64,000 bases of DNA from Cunninghamia lanceolata (lineage: Eukaryota > Streptophyta > Pinopsida > Cupressales > Cupressaceae), in contig BSBN01000233.1 in the NCBI GenBank assembly GCA_027924645.1, positions 11,984,501 through 12,048,500 on the forward strand, written 5' to 3'. The position numbers were made by a program, and so were the translations under genes. The notes beneath the pieces were generated by a model that was not told the origin of the DNA, did no database searches, and saw only the letters and a program-made list of their open reading frames with translations. Every line of letters starts with the position of its first letter. The first letter of the stretch is position 1. This document shows positions 22,095-32,781 of this stretch, in pieces.

Positions 22095-22998
22095 AAAGAA
22101 AACATAAAATAAATCAACTATATGATACAAGGCCCATGGCCTTCCTACACCAAGAGAACTTCTACATGCTCACTAGCTTGAACATGAGGGAATCTACAAC
22201 ATTATCTTGAGTACCAATTTTCTGCAGTAAGACCTTACCATTCTCTACCGTCTCATGTACAAATTGATAGTAAACATCAATATGCTTAGTACAAGCATGG
22301 TACATGGGATTCTTAGCCAAACAAATAGAACTCTAAATGTCACAATTGATTCTAACCACCCTGCAATCAAAACCAGTACTTAAACATAATCTTTGTAACC
22401 ATACCACCTTCTTAGAGGCATGTGTAGAAACCATATACTCTTCTTCAATGGTGTATAGAGTATCCATGGGTTGCCTCTTACTCATCCAAATCACTGCATT
22501 CCTAAACAAAGAGAACACATAGTCACTAGTGGACCTTCAACTATCTAAGTCACCTACCCAATCTAAATCCATAAATCTTTGTATGTCTAATTTATTATCC
22601 ACATCATTCGTACCATGATAATATAAATTATAGAAATCAAAATTCTTTTACAAATATTGAAAAACCCTCTTAACATAATTTCAACGTTCCCTACTAAGTT
22701 AGGCATAAACCTACTCAAAACTTCCACTACTTGGATAATATTTGGTCTAGTGCAACCCTTACATACATTAGGAAACTAACAACACTAGCATAAGGCACGT
22801 TAGACATATCCTTAAAATCATTATCTAATTTGGGACACACATATAACGAAAGCTTAATACCAACAAGAAATGGAATACTCATAGGTTTGCAATTATGCAT
22901 ACTAAATCATTGCAAAATGGTAGAAACATACTTTAACTTAATCAAGTGTTTCTATGTACTCGATCCCTACTAATCTCCATATCAATAATGTATTTTGT
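22095..22998 (-). pseudogene. Element A RT end and RNase H fragment
   Basis: Minus-strand copia RNase H. Recognisable pieces are MHNCKPMSIPFLVGIKLS near 22880, EEEYMVSTHASKKVVWLQRL near 22440 (the usual T-EAEY-A---KE-WL box), FDCRVVRINCD, and AKNPMYHACTKHIDVYYQFV near 22290. The tail GTQDNVVDSL is where other copia proteins end near their TKP box. The frame shifts several times. The right edge at 22998 is the element B insertion point, where the sense YIIDMEIS continues the EVTK found at 35057 across B. The domain would remove RNA from RNA-DNA hybrids. Confidence 0.82.
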
Positions 22999-24361
22999 TG
23001 TTGCAAATATCTGCTTAATTGGTGTTGTCATTGATGTCAACATATCCTTGTTACCATTGGTGTCAACTGTATCCTATTTTGCTACTTGTATAGAAGACTA
23101 GATTGGTGAGGATATTGAGAAAATTAATAAGGACCAATGTATGTGGACCATATGGCTAAGTAGAGGATTGTCTAAAGAAGCTCTAGATAAGTTTTGAAGG
23201 GTTTGCATGAAGATTTAAAGAAGCTATGGCCATCTGAGTAGTACTAATTTTGTAGTGTTTAGAAGAGATAGAGTGACAGGAAAGAGGTCCAGATTGTACC
23301 AGATATGTCCAATGATGATCTGCAGATCTAGAGGCATGTTTGGGACATCATTATGTATCATCCATTCAAGTGGTTCATGGTTTGGAGGTCCGCAAGCAAT
23401 CTTTCTAATGTGACAAACATGGCAAATAGTTTTCTTGAAGTTCCAGAGGAAGATGCAAGTGATTCTGATGATTTGGATGAATGCGGATGTTTTTGTTGAA
23501 ATCAATGTGCTTGTGGAAGTCTCTAAATTGTATGATTGCTATGTTGCAGGTCTGCATTGAAGTTTGAGCTTGTCACTGAAGATTTTCTTCTTGGTGTTGT
23601 TGTTCTTCCCAGTCTTGGCCGACTAGATGATTCAAGCATGTTGCGGATGATCTAAAAGCATTTCTATGGAGCATGGCTTATGAATTAATGAATATTTGAG
23701 TCCCAGTTATGTTTGGCCAATAGCTTAGTGATTTGCATTAAGTCAGATGTTTGTAGTGCCAACCTTGATGTTCATTCCAAGGTTGATGAAGCTTATAAAT
23801 ACTTGTTGATGAGTTGTGGAAAATCATCCTTGTGTGAAAACAATACAATCTGAAGAAAGGATCAAAAGGTAGAGCAAAGTAGAGGAGAATCAGAAGAACA
23901 AGAACTATTTTGATGAAGAGTTAGAGAAGAAGTATTTGGGACAGAGAAGAAAGGTTTTTGATCATTCAATGAAATTGAACCAGGCACAAAGTAGATGCTA
24001 TTTCTCAGTTAATTGCTTCTGTACTAAAAATAAAATTTGTAGGCAATGAGCCTCTCTTTTGAGCAATGAGCTCTTGCGCCCAAAGGCATGTGCCTTCTAT
24101 TTTTCTAAAGTACTTTTCATAGGGTACAAATCTTTGTAGGTTAACCCCCAGAGTGGTTTTTCCCTTAACTGGGTTTCCACATCAAAATCTTGGTGTCAAA
24201 TGTGTTGCTTATGTTTCTACTCATATGTTGTTGATCCATGCTTTAATGTTTACATCATTAATATGATAATTTTTTAATAAAGAAGGTTAAAAGAAGAAAA
24301 GGTTTATTTTGTGTGACAACTGATTCACCCCCCCTCTCAGTTGTCTGGTCTAATTCCAACA
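22999..24361 (+). repeat. 5' LTR of element B
   Basis: 1363 bp, TG..CA. Near its end GACAACTGA and TCAGTTGTC form a 9-bp stem around a run of C. Partner at 33731-35056. Confidence 0.93.
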
Positions 24362-24363
24362 AT

Positions 24364-24378
24364 TGGTATTAGAGCCAG
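24364..24378 (+). other. Primer-binding site of element B
   Basis: TTGGTATTAGAGCC two bases after the LTR end. It differs from the initiator-Met type TGGTATCAGAGC of elements E and F by one transition in the core. Confidence 0.85.
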
Positions 24379-24417
24379 ATCCTCTAAAAGGAGTTTGACC
24401 ACTTGAGGAGATCTAGG

Positions 24418-25974
24418 ATGTCGACCTACAAGAAGGATAGTCTGATATTTGATGGAACAAATTATTTTGTTTGGAAGAGTTGCATGGAGTGCCATTTGCA
24501 ATGCATGGGTGATGCTTATTGGGTGATAACCAATAATGACTATAAACCTTTAGAGAAAGGTCCTTCAACTCTAGATCAACTCAAAGATGCTGAAAATAAC
24601 CTTCAAGCTAAAGAAGCCTTGTTGAGTACCCTGACTAGTTCAGAAATGACAAATGTCTTTGGACTAAAAACTTCTCATGAAATCTGGAAGAAGCTGGAGA
24701 ATCTGTCTGAAGGTGATGAATTTGTCAAATGTGCCAAGCTAAAAAGTCTAAGAGGAAAATTTGAAAATCTGAGGATGAGTGAAGATGAAAACATCACAAT
24801 CTACATGCAAAAGATAAATGAACTTGTGTGTGGTATCAGGTGTGCTAGTGGAGCTTTAGAAGAATCAGATATTGTAGCAAAAGTGCTCAGATCTTTACCT
24901 AATTCATACAAACATAAGGTTGTTGCTATAGAGGAGATCATGACTGTCTCAGAAGTTACAAGAGATCAGCTGGTCGACAAAATTTCAGCTTTTGAATTAA
25001 GTGAGTTTGGTGATTCTCTTCCTAAGTCTGAATCTGCATTTAAAGCAATGTATATGGAAAAAAGATATGATCCAGGTGAATTCTCTTCTGCAAAATCAAA
25101 TAGATTTGTGAACGCTAGGTAGGATCTTGAAGTTCTTATTGCCAAAAGAATGCCAAGAGGATCCGGTAAGTATGAAGGAAAGTTGCCACTCAAATGTTTT
25201 GCTTGTAATAAGATTGGTCATTTCACCTCAAGATGTCCAGAGAGGTTTTCAAAATCAAACCCTAACAGATATAAAGGTCAGACAAAATGTTACTATGTCC
25301 AAGAAGCTAGAAAAGGAGTCACAGATGATGAATCTAATCATGGAGGTTCCACTGAAAATGATTGGGTGTTCATTGCTATCAAAGAAGAAGATCTAGTGTC
25401 TAATGAATCTGCTAGTTGTGAAAATGTGGAAAGTGCCTTGGCTGCTCAGGTTGTTGAAAAGGATGAATGGGTGATTGATAGTGGATGTTCTCATCATATG
25501 ACTGTTGATAAAAGTAAGTTTGTAAGACTTGAAAAATATGAAGGTGGGCTTTTAAAATTTGGAGATAACTCAGCTGGTAGAATCTATGGTAGAGCATCCA
25601 TCTCTTTTGATGGTAAGAATAACAACAATGATGTTCTGTATGTGGAAGAGCTGAAGCATAATCTTCTTAGTGTTGGATAGTTGGTTGACAAGGGTTATGA
25701 TCTCCAATTCAAGGATGACAAATGCATAATCTTGGAAAGATCTGGAACTGAAATTACATCTGGTACACAAACCAGAGGTAACATCTTTCAATTAAGTAGT
25801 TCTAGTAAAAGTTGTTTGATTGCTCAGACAGATCAAAGTTGGTTGTGGCATAGGAGAATGTTTCATGTGAATTTTGATAACATTGTCAAGATAAGTTCTA
25901 CTCAGGCTATGAGAGATCTTCCAAGACTTGTGAAACCTGATAGTATGTGTAGAGAATGTCAATTGGGTAAATAG
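24418..25974 (+). pseudogene. Element B gag, protease and integrase zinc-binding region
   Basis: One frame with three TAG stops (25120, 25678, 25972), each where Gln is expected. I chose the ATG at 24418 (MSTYKKDSLIFDGTNYFVWK) because copia gag proteins start just before the F-G-NY-W box; an in-frame ATG at 24403 is also possible. Gag core to about 25110, then the zinc knuckle CFACNKIGHFTSRC near 25195, then the protease box WVIDSGCSHHMT near 25470 with an intact DSG, then LKHNLLSVG. GAG-pre-integrase follows, with WLWHRRMFHVNFDN and the CRECQLGK end of the HHCC finger. The product would package, process and help integrate the element. Confidence 0.9.
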
Positions 25975-26069
25975 AACAAAACATCATTCAAAAGTAAAGA
26001 ACAATTTTCAAGTGGGCGATTGGAACTTGTGCATACTTTAATCTATGTGGTCCTGGTAGAATTACGAGT

Positions 26070-26875
26070 GTGCAAGGAGATAGATATTTTATGTTGTTGA
26101 TTGATGATTACTCCCGAATGATGTGGGTAACCTTCTTAAAAGAAAAATCAGAAGCTCTTGACAAATTCAAAGTGTTCAAAGTTATGGTGGAAAATGAGAT
26201 TGGTGTGAAGATAAAATGTCTGAGATCTGTCAGAGGTGGAGAGTTTACTTCCGATGAGTTTGATACATTCTATGAAAAGCATGGAATAAAAAGATAGTTA
26301 TCTACTCCTAGGACTCCTTAGAAAAATGGAGTTGTAGAAAGATAGAACCGAACCATTCAAGAAGCTGCCAGGACCATGATGATGGAAACAAATGTTCCAC
26401 AAGTTTATTGGAGAGAAGCTGTGAGTATTGTTGTCTACACTCTTAATTGGGTGTAGATCAAAGGTAATTCTGGTAAGACTCCTTATGAACTCTAGTCTGG
26501 TCATCCTCCTATTGTGAGATATTTTAGAGTTTTTGGTAGTAAATGCTATATCAAAAGAGATGAGGATCTAGTCAAGTTTGAAGCAAGAAGTGATGAAGGA
26601 ATTTTTCTAGGTTACTCTACTCAAAGAAAACCATATCAGTGCTTTAACAAGAGGTTGAAAAAGATTGTTGAAAGTGCTAATGTCAGAGTTGATGAGAGAA
26701 AAGAAGGAGATTCCAGGTCTTATGGATATGATTCAGATGATCAAGATGAAAATCCAAGTCAAGAAAGGCAAGTGCAAACTCAGCTTCAGATCTAGGTTGA
26801 TCCAAAAAATCTAGTAATTCAAGAAGATAGTGTAGAAGTTGAAGCTCAAGCAATTCCTAAAACTCCCAAGTATGT
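26070..26875 (+). pseudogene. Element B integrase core
   Basis: A frameshift near 26040 moves the reading into a new frame that stays open in sense to RT. The first catalytic Asp is in LIDDYSRMMW (about 26098). The second box reads CLRSVRGGEF where RSDRGGEF is usual, so a catalytic Asp is Val. The third box, NGVVER, keeps Glu. TAG stops lie at 26295, 26319, 26343, 26454, 26493 and 26793. FRVFGSKCYIKRD and SDEGIFLGYS mark the C-terminal part. The core would cut and join target DNA; with the changed residue and stops it is inactive. Confidence 0.87.
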
Positions 26876-26879
26876 AAGG

Positions 26880-27906
26880 ATGAATCATCCTGAAGATCAA
26901 ATCATAGGAGATAGAGATAAAGGTGTTCAAACTAGGAGAAGAATTGTTGAAGATCAAGAAGAGATTCGTTTGATTTCAAAGATTGAACCAAAATCAGTAA
27001 GTGAAGCCTGCAATGATGAAAACTGGGTAAAAGCAATGGAGGAAGAACTAATGCAAATTGAAAAGAATCACACTTGGGATCTTGTTTCTAGACCCGAGGA
27101 CAAAAATTTGATTGCAACTAAATGGGTCTTCCGAAATAAACTAAATGAAGATGGTGAAGTTGTAAGAAATAAAGCAAGGTTGGTATGCAAAGGATATTCT
27201 CAAGTGGAAGGAATTGATTTTGAAGAAACTTTTGTTCCTGTGGCTAGAATAGAGGCAGGCAGATTGTTTCTTGCTTTTGTTTCTTATAAAGATTTCAAAG
27301 TTTATCAAATGGATGTCAAGTCAGCATTTTTAAATGGAGAGTTAGAAGAAGAAGTCTACATTGAGCAACCGGAAGGATTTCAGTTGTGTGATCAGAAAGA
27401 CATGGTCTGCAGATTGAGGAAAGCATTATATGGACTCAAACAAGCCCTAAGAGCCTGGTATGCCAGATTAGATAAGTATCTGCTAAATCTAGGATATAAC
27501 AAAGGCACTGCTGACAGTAATCTTTACTTCAAGATTGATCATGAGAATATTCTGATTGTTGAGGATTTGTTGATGATATCATTTTTGGTGGAAATGAGAG
27601 CATGTGCAAAACATTTGTTGATCAGATGCAAAGTGAATTTAAGATGTCCATGTTTGGCGAGATGAATTTCTTCTTAGGTCTACAAATCACCTAGTTAGAT
27701 AAAGGTATCTTTATATCTTAGTCTAAGTATGTGAAAGAATTGTTGAAGAAGTTTGGAATGGAAGATTCAAAGCTAGTAGGTATGCCTATGGTAACCAGAT
27801 GTAAGTTAAGTAAAGATGATGACTCCCCTAAGGCAAATTAGAAAAGGTATAGACCAATGATTGGAGGACTGCTCTATCTAACTCAGACTAGACCTAATAT
27901 TATGAA
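26880..27906 (+). pseudogene. Element B reverse transcriptase, interrupted by element E
   Basis: Begins with the acidic linker [15 protein letters not shown] and then the copia RT. Seen are [20 protein letters not shown], the TWDLVSRP and [20 protein letters not shown] boxes, [36 protein letters not shown] and [12 protein letters not shown]. The active-site box that should follow LIVE is out of frame because of a small deletion near 27560; [10 protein letters not shown] is still readable in the next frame. Reading continues to RPNIMN at 27906, where element E is inserted. The tail resumes with the same codon at 32782. Confidence 0.9.
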
Positions 27907-28372
27907 TGTTAGAGTTGGCTATGATTGGAGCCACCCAGGATCTAGGACTTCATGAAAGCACAAGAGAGATCAATTGAAAGAATGATGCTATTCTATTATG
28001 AATGCAAAAGAAGGATTATTTTGATTACATAATACATGAAGAGAGCCTTGCTTATAAAGGCAAGGTGAGAGCTAGAAGGTGGAGTGGAAGGTGGAGTGGA
28101 AAGTGGAGATATTCCAACAACATGTGCCAATTAGAGGATGATAACTAATTGCACATGTGGAGGATAAGACAACTCACTCCAACTATCAACAACTCAACAC
28201 ACAACTAGACTTAACTAGACACAACTAGACATCTAGTAGACTCACTAAGTCAACTTAATATGTGTGATATATGTGTGATGTGTGAATATTATTTAACTAG
28301 TAAATAGTTAAATAAGATGAATTATCCACACTAGGGTAAACCGGTTAGGTGATAACCCTGTTCACACCAACA
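27907..28372 (-). repeat. 3' LTR of element E
   Basis: 466 bp, TGTTAGAGTTGG to CACACCAACA. Nearly identical to 32315-32781; visible differences are two C/T changes early on, one small indel near 27998 and a T/C near 28261. Confidence 0.95.
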
Positions 28373-28384
28373 CCCCCCCTTAAG
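28373..28384 (-). other. Polypurine tract of element E
   Basis: CTTAAGGGGGGG on the minus strand, directly before the 3' LTR. Confidence 0.85.
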
Positions 28385-28665
28385 TGCAACTTAGGGAGTA
28401 GTTGACTAAAGCAAGATGCAATGATGGATGGGTCCCGGCTACTAGGCCATGTTAGGTACCCATGTACAAGAAATCTCAAGTGGAGAAAAGGAGAAAACCT
28501 CATGGGACAAAACTCCTCTCCAAAAGTGAGAATGCATGAACATGAAAGTGAAAGAAGATGTGATAGTAGGTGGACTCAACATGACCCCCCAAGGACAACT
28601 TCTATCACATATATACAATCAAATACCCCCCCATAGGAGAGCAAATGTGAGACTATGGGTCCCCC

Positions 28666-29715
28666 TCACAATGAAGTAGCTCCTGGGCTGATGAAGAATG
28701 TCTGAAGAAGAACGCTGGAAAGTGTCCTGTACCTGCAAACAACATTTCTCCCCTTAGGAAGAAACAAGTCCAAACGCTGATGTCGAAGAAACTCCATCTC
28801 AAGGAATGAGGGAAAAAGTCTCATGATGTATGCCTCTGAAGACTGCTGAAATGTCCACATGTCAAAATCAAGGAATGCCACAATGCAATGAGGTGTGTCC
28901 AATCCAAAATCCTGTGTAGACTGATGAAGAACAACCTCCAAAGACGAAGTAGATGGGATAACAGTTGTGCTGTAACTGTCATCAAAGAGGAGAGATATCC
29001 CCTCAAGTGTGTCCTCCAAATCTGCAATATGAGACTCACAAAACAAGTTTGATATACCTGCCAAGAAAGTATCCCACAAAGCTGTGTCTAAAAGACGAGA
29101 ATGATCCTGCTCAACTGAAGTAGATGAACCCATGTCGATGTCGATCTCTAAAGAAGCAGGAGGTTGAGGTGATGGAAGCTCAGCACTAGTCTCATGAACC
29201 AAAGTGGGTGAAAGAACACCAAGGTTCAAGTGACCAAACTTCTCCTCAGAAACATGATTCACACGTGATGCATGAGTGTGAATAGCCATCAATGGATCTA
29301 CATCATCAGAAGAAACAAAATGGGAGAAGGTATATAGGCGAGATGCATGATCAGCCATCCCAATTGCAATGATATCTCTGCTCTCTAAGTCTCGAATGAT
29401 CACTGAATCAGGAGTGAACTCAACTGTCTTGCCTGCACCACAATGAGTAATCTGGTAGATGGAAAGGAGATTGGATGTCAAGGAAGGTACACACAACACA
29501 TTGGTGAATGTACTATCTCCAATATCAATTGACCCTTTTCCAGATGCATGCATGTATGTATTATTACCCATCAAGATAGGTGTCGAAGTGCATGACTGAA
29601 ATGAAGAGAACATCCCCTGTGAAGATGCCATATGATGAGAAGCTCCAGAATCAAGAAGCCATCTCTTTGACTGTAGACTTGTTGATGCAAAGAATGCTTT
29701 TCCTTTTCCTTTATC
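28666..29715 (-). CDS. Element E protease region with a novel C-terminal domain
   Basis: An open frame of about 350 codons; the first in-frame ATG is at 29631, but the domain starts upstream near 29715 by frameshift from gag. It shows WLLDSGASHHM (aspartic protease, DSG intact), GNNTYMHASGKGSIDIGD, VLCVPSLTSNLLSIYQIT, and HVSEEKFGHLNLGVLS, the start of the copia GAG-pre-integrase domain. After LPSPQPP the similarity to copia stops. The last 150 or so residues (from about DIDMGSSTSVEQ) are acidic, Ser/Leu-rich and match no domain I know. The long open frame in a young element suggests recent or current function. The usual integrase, RT and RNase H coding is missing. Confidence 0.85.
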   Translation of the reverse strand, partial: DKGKGKAFFASTSLQSKRWLLDSGASHHMASSQGMFSSFQSCTSTPILMGNNTYMHASGKGSIDIGDSTFTNVLCVPSLTSNLLSIYQITHCGAGKTVEFTPDSVIIRDLESRDIIAIGMADHASRLYTFSHFVSSDDVDPLMAIHTHASRVNHVSEEKFGHLNLGVLSPTLVHETSAELPSPQPPASLEIDIDMGSSTSVEQDHSRLLDTALWDTFLAGISNLFCESHIADLEDTLEGISLLFDDSYSTTVIPSTSSLEVVLHQSTQDFGLDTPHCIVAFLDFDMWTFQQSSEAYIMRLFPSFLEMEFLRHQRLDLFLPKGRNVVCRYRTLSSVLLQTFFISPGATSL

Positions 29716-30302
29716 TGTCCCATTTGTACTAACTTAGCTTGCTCCCTTGTGAGTGATGCAGCAAACTCATCAAGTGAAGGCATTGTGAAAGATTTCCCAA
29801 GTGCATCCATTGTAGCATAAAAGGTAGAAACAAAAACTGAATAGTCAGGACCAAGCTTGGCAAGGATTGAAAGAATCAATTGAGTGTCCTCTTTCTCAAT
29901 TCCAAATTGTTTGAGCTGCAATCGAAGTGACTTTAGTTTTGTGAAGAAGTCTTGGATGCTTGCAAAATCAGTTGGATTCAAACCAATTAATTCATTTTCC
30001 AATTTGAAACCTCTCATAGTATCTTGTTTACCAAAGAGTTTTTCTAAGGTAGTCCACACTTCATTGGGTGTAGTACAAGATTCAATATGAAAAAGAAGGT
30101 CAGGAGAGATAGACAAGCATAGTGTTCCATAGGCTTGATCACATCTATTACACCACTTTCTCTTTTCTGCAGCTGCAGTTGGTTCAATTTCTGTACCCAT
30201 TGTTACTCTGTGAATTTTCAAACTTCTTAAATGAATCTCCATTTTAGTTTTCCACTCATGATAGTTATATGGTGTGAGTAGAGGAAGTTTGTGTGAATCC
30301 AT
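29571..30302 (-). CDS. Element E gag (UBN2/DUF4219-type)
   Basis: I chose the ATG at 30302, which gives MDSHKLPLLTPYNYHEWKTK, the normal start of copia gag; an upstream in-frame ATG at 30335 adds 11 hydrophobic codons. Core features are WKTKMEIHLRS, CNRCDQAYGTLCLSISPDLL, the EVWTTLEKLFG box, FFTKLKSLRLQLKQFG and ILSILAKLGPDYSVFVSTF. No zinc knuckle is seen. Near 29715 a run of GGAAAAGGAAAAG marks where the sense moves into the protease frame; gag-frame codons after that point are not real protein. The role is particle assembly. The frame is otherwise intact, unlike the neighbours. Confidence 0.87.
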   Translation of the reverse strand: MDSHKLPLLTPYNYHEWKTKMEIHLRSLKIHRVTMGTEIEPTAAAEKRKWCNRCDQAYGTLCLSISPDLLFHIESCTTPNEVWTTLEKLFGKQDTMRGFKLENELIGLNPTDFASIQDFFTKLKSLRLQLKQFGIEKEDTQLILSILAKLGPDYSVFVSTFYATMDALGKSFTMPSLDEFAASLTREQAKLVQMGQIKEKEKHSLHQQVYSQRDGFLILELLIIWHLHRGCSLHFSHALRHLS

Positions 30303-30335
30303 GATGCAAGAGTACAAAAAAAGAGCACAAGACAC

Positions 30336-32300
30336 CCCCTGTTACTTAATCAACGAGATCACCCCCCCAAAAAATGAATGATTGTGGCACTTTATACTTA
30401 GTGCGATTTACAATTGTCCTCAAGGGACCAAATTTGGGAAAGCATGAAAATCTCTCAAAACTGAGATTCAAAGGAGATTACAATTGCTCACAATGATTAA
30501 CCACAGTGAATAGATCCCTTCAAAACAAGTTTCACTTCCTCAAGTGCCAAAATGTTCAAGTTATCACTCAAAAGCCAAAAAATTGACAAATGAAATAAAA
30601 TGAACTTGGAGAAAAATCTGAGAAAAGTGCATAAATGGATTTGAAGATCTCTTGAATACCTTTCCGATGCTGCAAGAATCGCAAAAATCAGAGATCGTGG
30701 CAAGGAGTTGTGAGCTCGGAAGCGAAAAACTAAGATCTATCTTCAAACTACTGTAGCAGTCACCTGCAGCAGAATTTCAGAAAAATACTAACACAACTGC
30801 GAAGTGCTCTCTGTCAGCTTTCTGACGATATCTCGTTTGTCCGATTTTGCCTCCGTGGGCAAAAGTTATGCAAAAAAGAAAAAAAGCCCTAGTTTAGGGC
30901 TTTGAGGGACAAAAATGGCCCCTGGCGCTGATGTCACGCTGACGTCTGCGGAATATTCTCGGAATATTCTCTTTCTGGCGAAAAAATGCCCTCCCTGGAT
31001 GAGCAAAAAATTGCCTGGAAACTTCTATGTCAGGTCAAATGCAAAGACACCTTGACTTTTCCAGAAAATCGCTTTGAGTTTATGTCGAAACCGGCTATTT
31101 TAGCCGCCAAACCACTTATTATAGTTCAAAACCGCCGTGTGTTGGGTGGGAAACCGCGGGTTTGTGTTGAAAACCACTGAGTGGTGTGGAAAGCACTATT
31201 TGTGTGGTCAAACTACCTTTGACCAGTTTAGAATGCCCGCGGATTTTTGGTTTGACCGCAGGAAATCTTCTACTGCTAGTTTTCGGTGCCAGAGGTTTTG
31301 AGTCACGGGGCTCTTTACTCTGCAGACACCTGCAGATCGCAGATGTTTATGAGAGATTGCCAGGGGTTTCAAGAAACCACCGATAGGAACAACGATGAAT
31401 TTAGAAAATTTCACCACCGAAGAGTTTATATTCCCTGGTGTGTTTAGATGTGGCCGCCGACGGGAGTTTGAAGGCCGCCGGTGTGGTAGACGCAGATCGT
31501 CGACTATCGAAGATCACTGTGAACAATTTTGAATGCTCAACGATTAGATTTGCTTAACCGCTGATGTCAACCTTTAACTGCCATTAAGATCCACCACTGT
31601 AGTATGGTCAGGGGTCCGCACCATGTGGCGTACTGTGTGCGCAGACGGGTACAAGAGGTACCCTGTAGCAAATTAAGAATCCGCAGAAAAATAAAGAATA
31701 TAACCAGAAAAAAATGATTTGTTTTTACCCGATGAATAAAAATCTTCCTAGATTCGCTGATGCAGAGTGTGATTCCGCTGACGCAGTCAAAGATTCAGGA
31801 GGAATATGCTCTGCAAAGATTCCGTACGGTCGAGAAATTTTTTTTTTTTGCCTTTCGCTACAACTTTGTCCGATTTGGACGATTTTATAGTTGATCCGTA
31901 CTGATTTGGCCGCTCCAGACGCAATGGCAATGTCTGATTTGGGCCAAACTGCTCTGAAATTGCTGGTACCTCCCGGATCACGCCAAAGAGCCTCAAATTG
32001 AAACCCTCGTCAATTTTGCCTCCGATGTCCGATTTGGACGAAACGAAAGGCGATCTTGACTATTTCGGCTGCTTCGGACGCAATGGTGAAGTCTGATTTG
32101 CAACAACATGCACCGAAAGGCATCTGCAATACAAGGGCAAGAAGGAGAAACCCTCACAAAACTGGTATTTCTATCAAGTTTTTCTAATTCTCCAGGTCAT
32201 CAATTGATGCAAGAGAAGAGCGTACTCAACCATCAAGATCCACAATGAATTTGCACTCAAGATCTCTCAAAAATTGACTAACATAAAGTGATTCTTCCTA
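30336..32300 (-). other. Long leader of element E
   Basis: About 2 kb between primer-binding site and gag, richer in GC and CpG than anything nearby. No protein domain on either strand. It holds an imperfect direct repeat: TGTCCGATTTGGACGA at about 31868 and 32026, each followed by GACGCAATGG and GTCTGATTTG; a partial third copy lies near 30838. It may hold packaging or promoter signals, which is not demonstrable here. Confidence 0.6.
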
Positions 32301-32314
32301 GAGCTCTGATACCA
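32301..32314 (-). other. Primer-binding site of element E
   Basis: TGGTATCAGAGCTC on the minus strand directly after the 5' LTR; exact initiator-Met tRNA type core. Confidence 0.93.
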
Positions 32315-32781
32315 TGTTAGAGTTGGCTATGATTGGAGCCACCTAGGATCTAGGACTTCATGAAAGCACAAGAGAGATTAATTGAAAGAATGATGCTATT
32401 CTATCATTGAATGCAAAAGAAGGATTATTTTGATTACATAATACATGAAGAGAGCCTTGCTTATAAAGGCAAGGTGAGAGCTAGAAGGTGGAGTGGAAGG
32501 TGGAGTGGAAAGTGGAGATATTCCAACAACATGTGCCAATTAGAGGATGATAACTAATTGCACATGTGGAGGATAAGACAACTCACTCCAACTATCAACA
32601 ACTCAACACACAACTAGACTTAACTAGACACAACTAGACATCTAGTAGACTCACTAAGTCAACTTAATATGCGTGATATATGTGTGATGTGTGAATATTA
32701 TTTAACTAGTAAATAGTTAAATAAGATGAATTATCCACACTAGGGTAAACCGGTTAGGTGATAACCCTGTTCACACCAACA
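32315..32781 (-). repeat. 5' LTR of element E
   Basis: 467 bp, starts TGTTAGAGTTGG and ends CACACCAACA. Followed by target duplication ATGAA. Confidence 0.95.

Larger units (their letters stand above)
27907..32781 (-). mobile_element. Element E: young non-autonomous copia-type element (gag and protease only)
   Basis: LTRs at 27907-28372 and 32315-32781 (466-467 bp) differ at only a handful of bases. A 5-bp target duplication ATGAA (27902-27906 and 32782-32786) is perfect. The minus-strand primer-binding site TGGTATCAGAGCTC (32301-32314) is a perfect initiator-Met type, and the purine tract TTAAGGGGGGG abuts the other LTR. The interior has a 2-kb leader, gag, a protease with DSG, and the start of GAG-pre-integrase, then an unrelated C-terminal stretch. 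Integrase, RT and RNase H are absent. It would need enzymes from another copia element. It resembles the TR-GAG class of non-autonomous elements, but with a protease. Confidence 0.93.
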
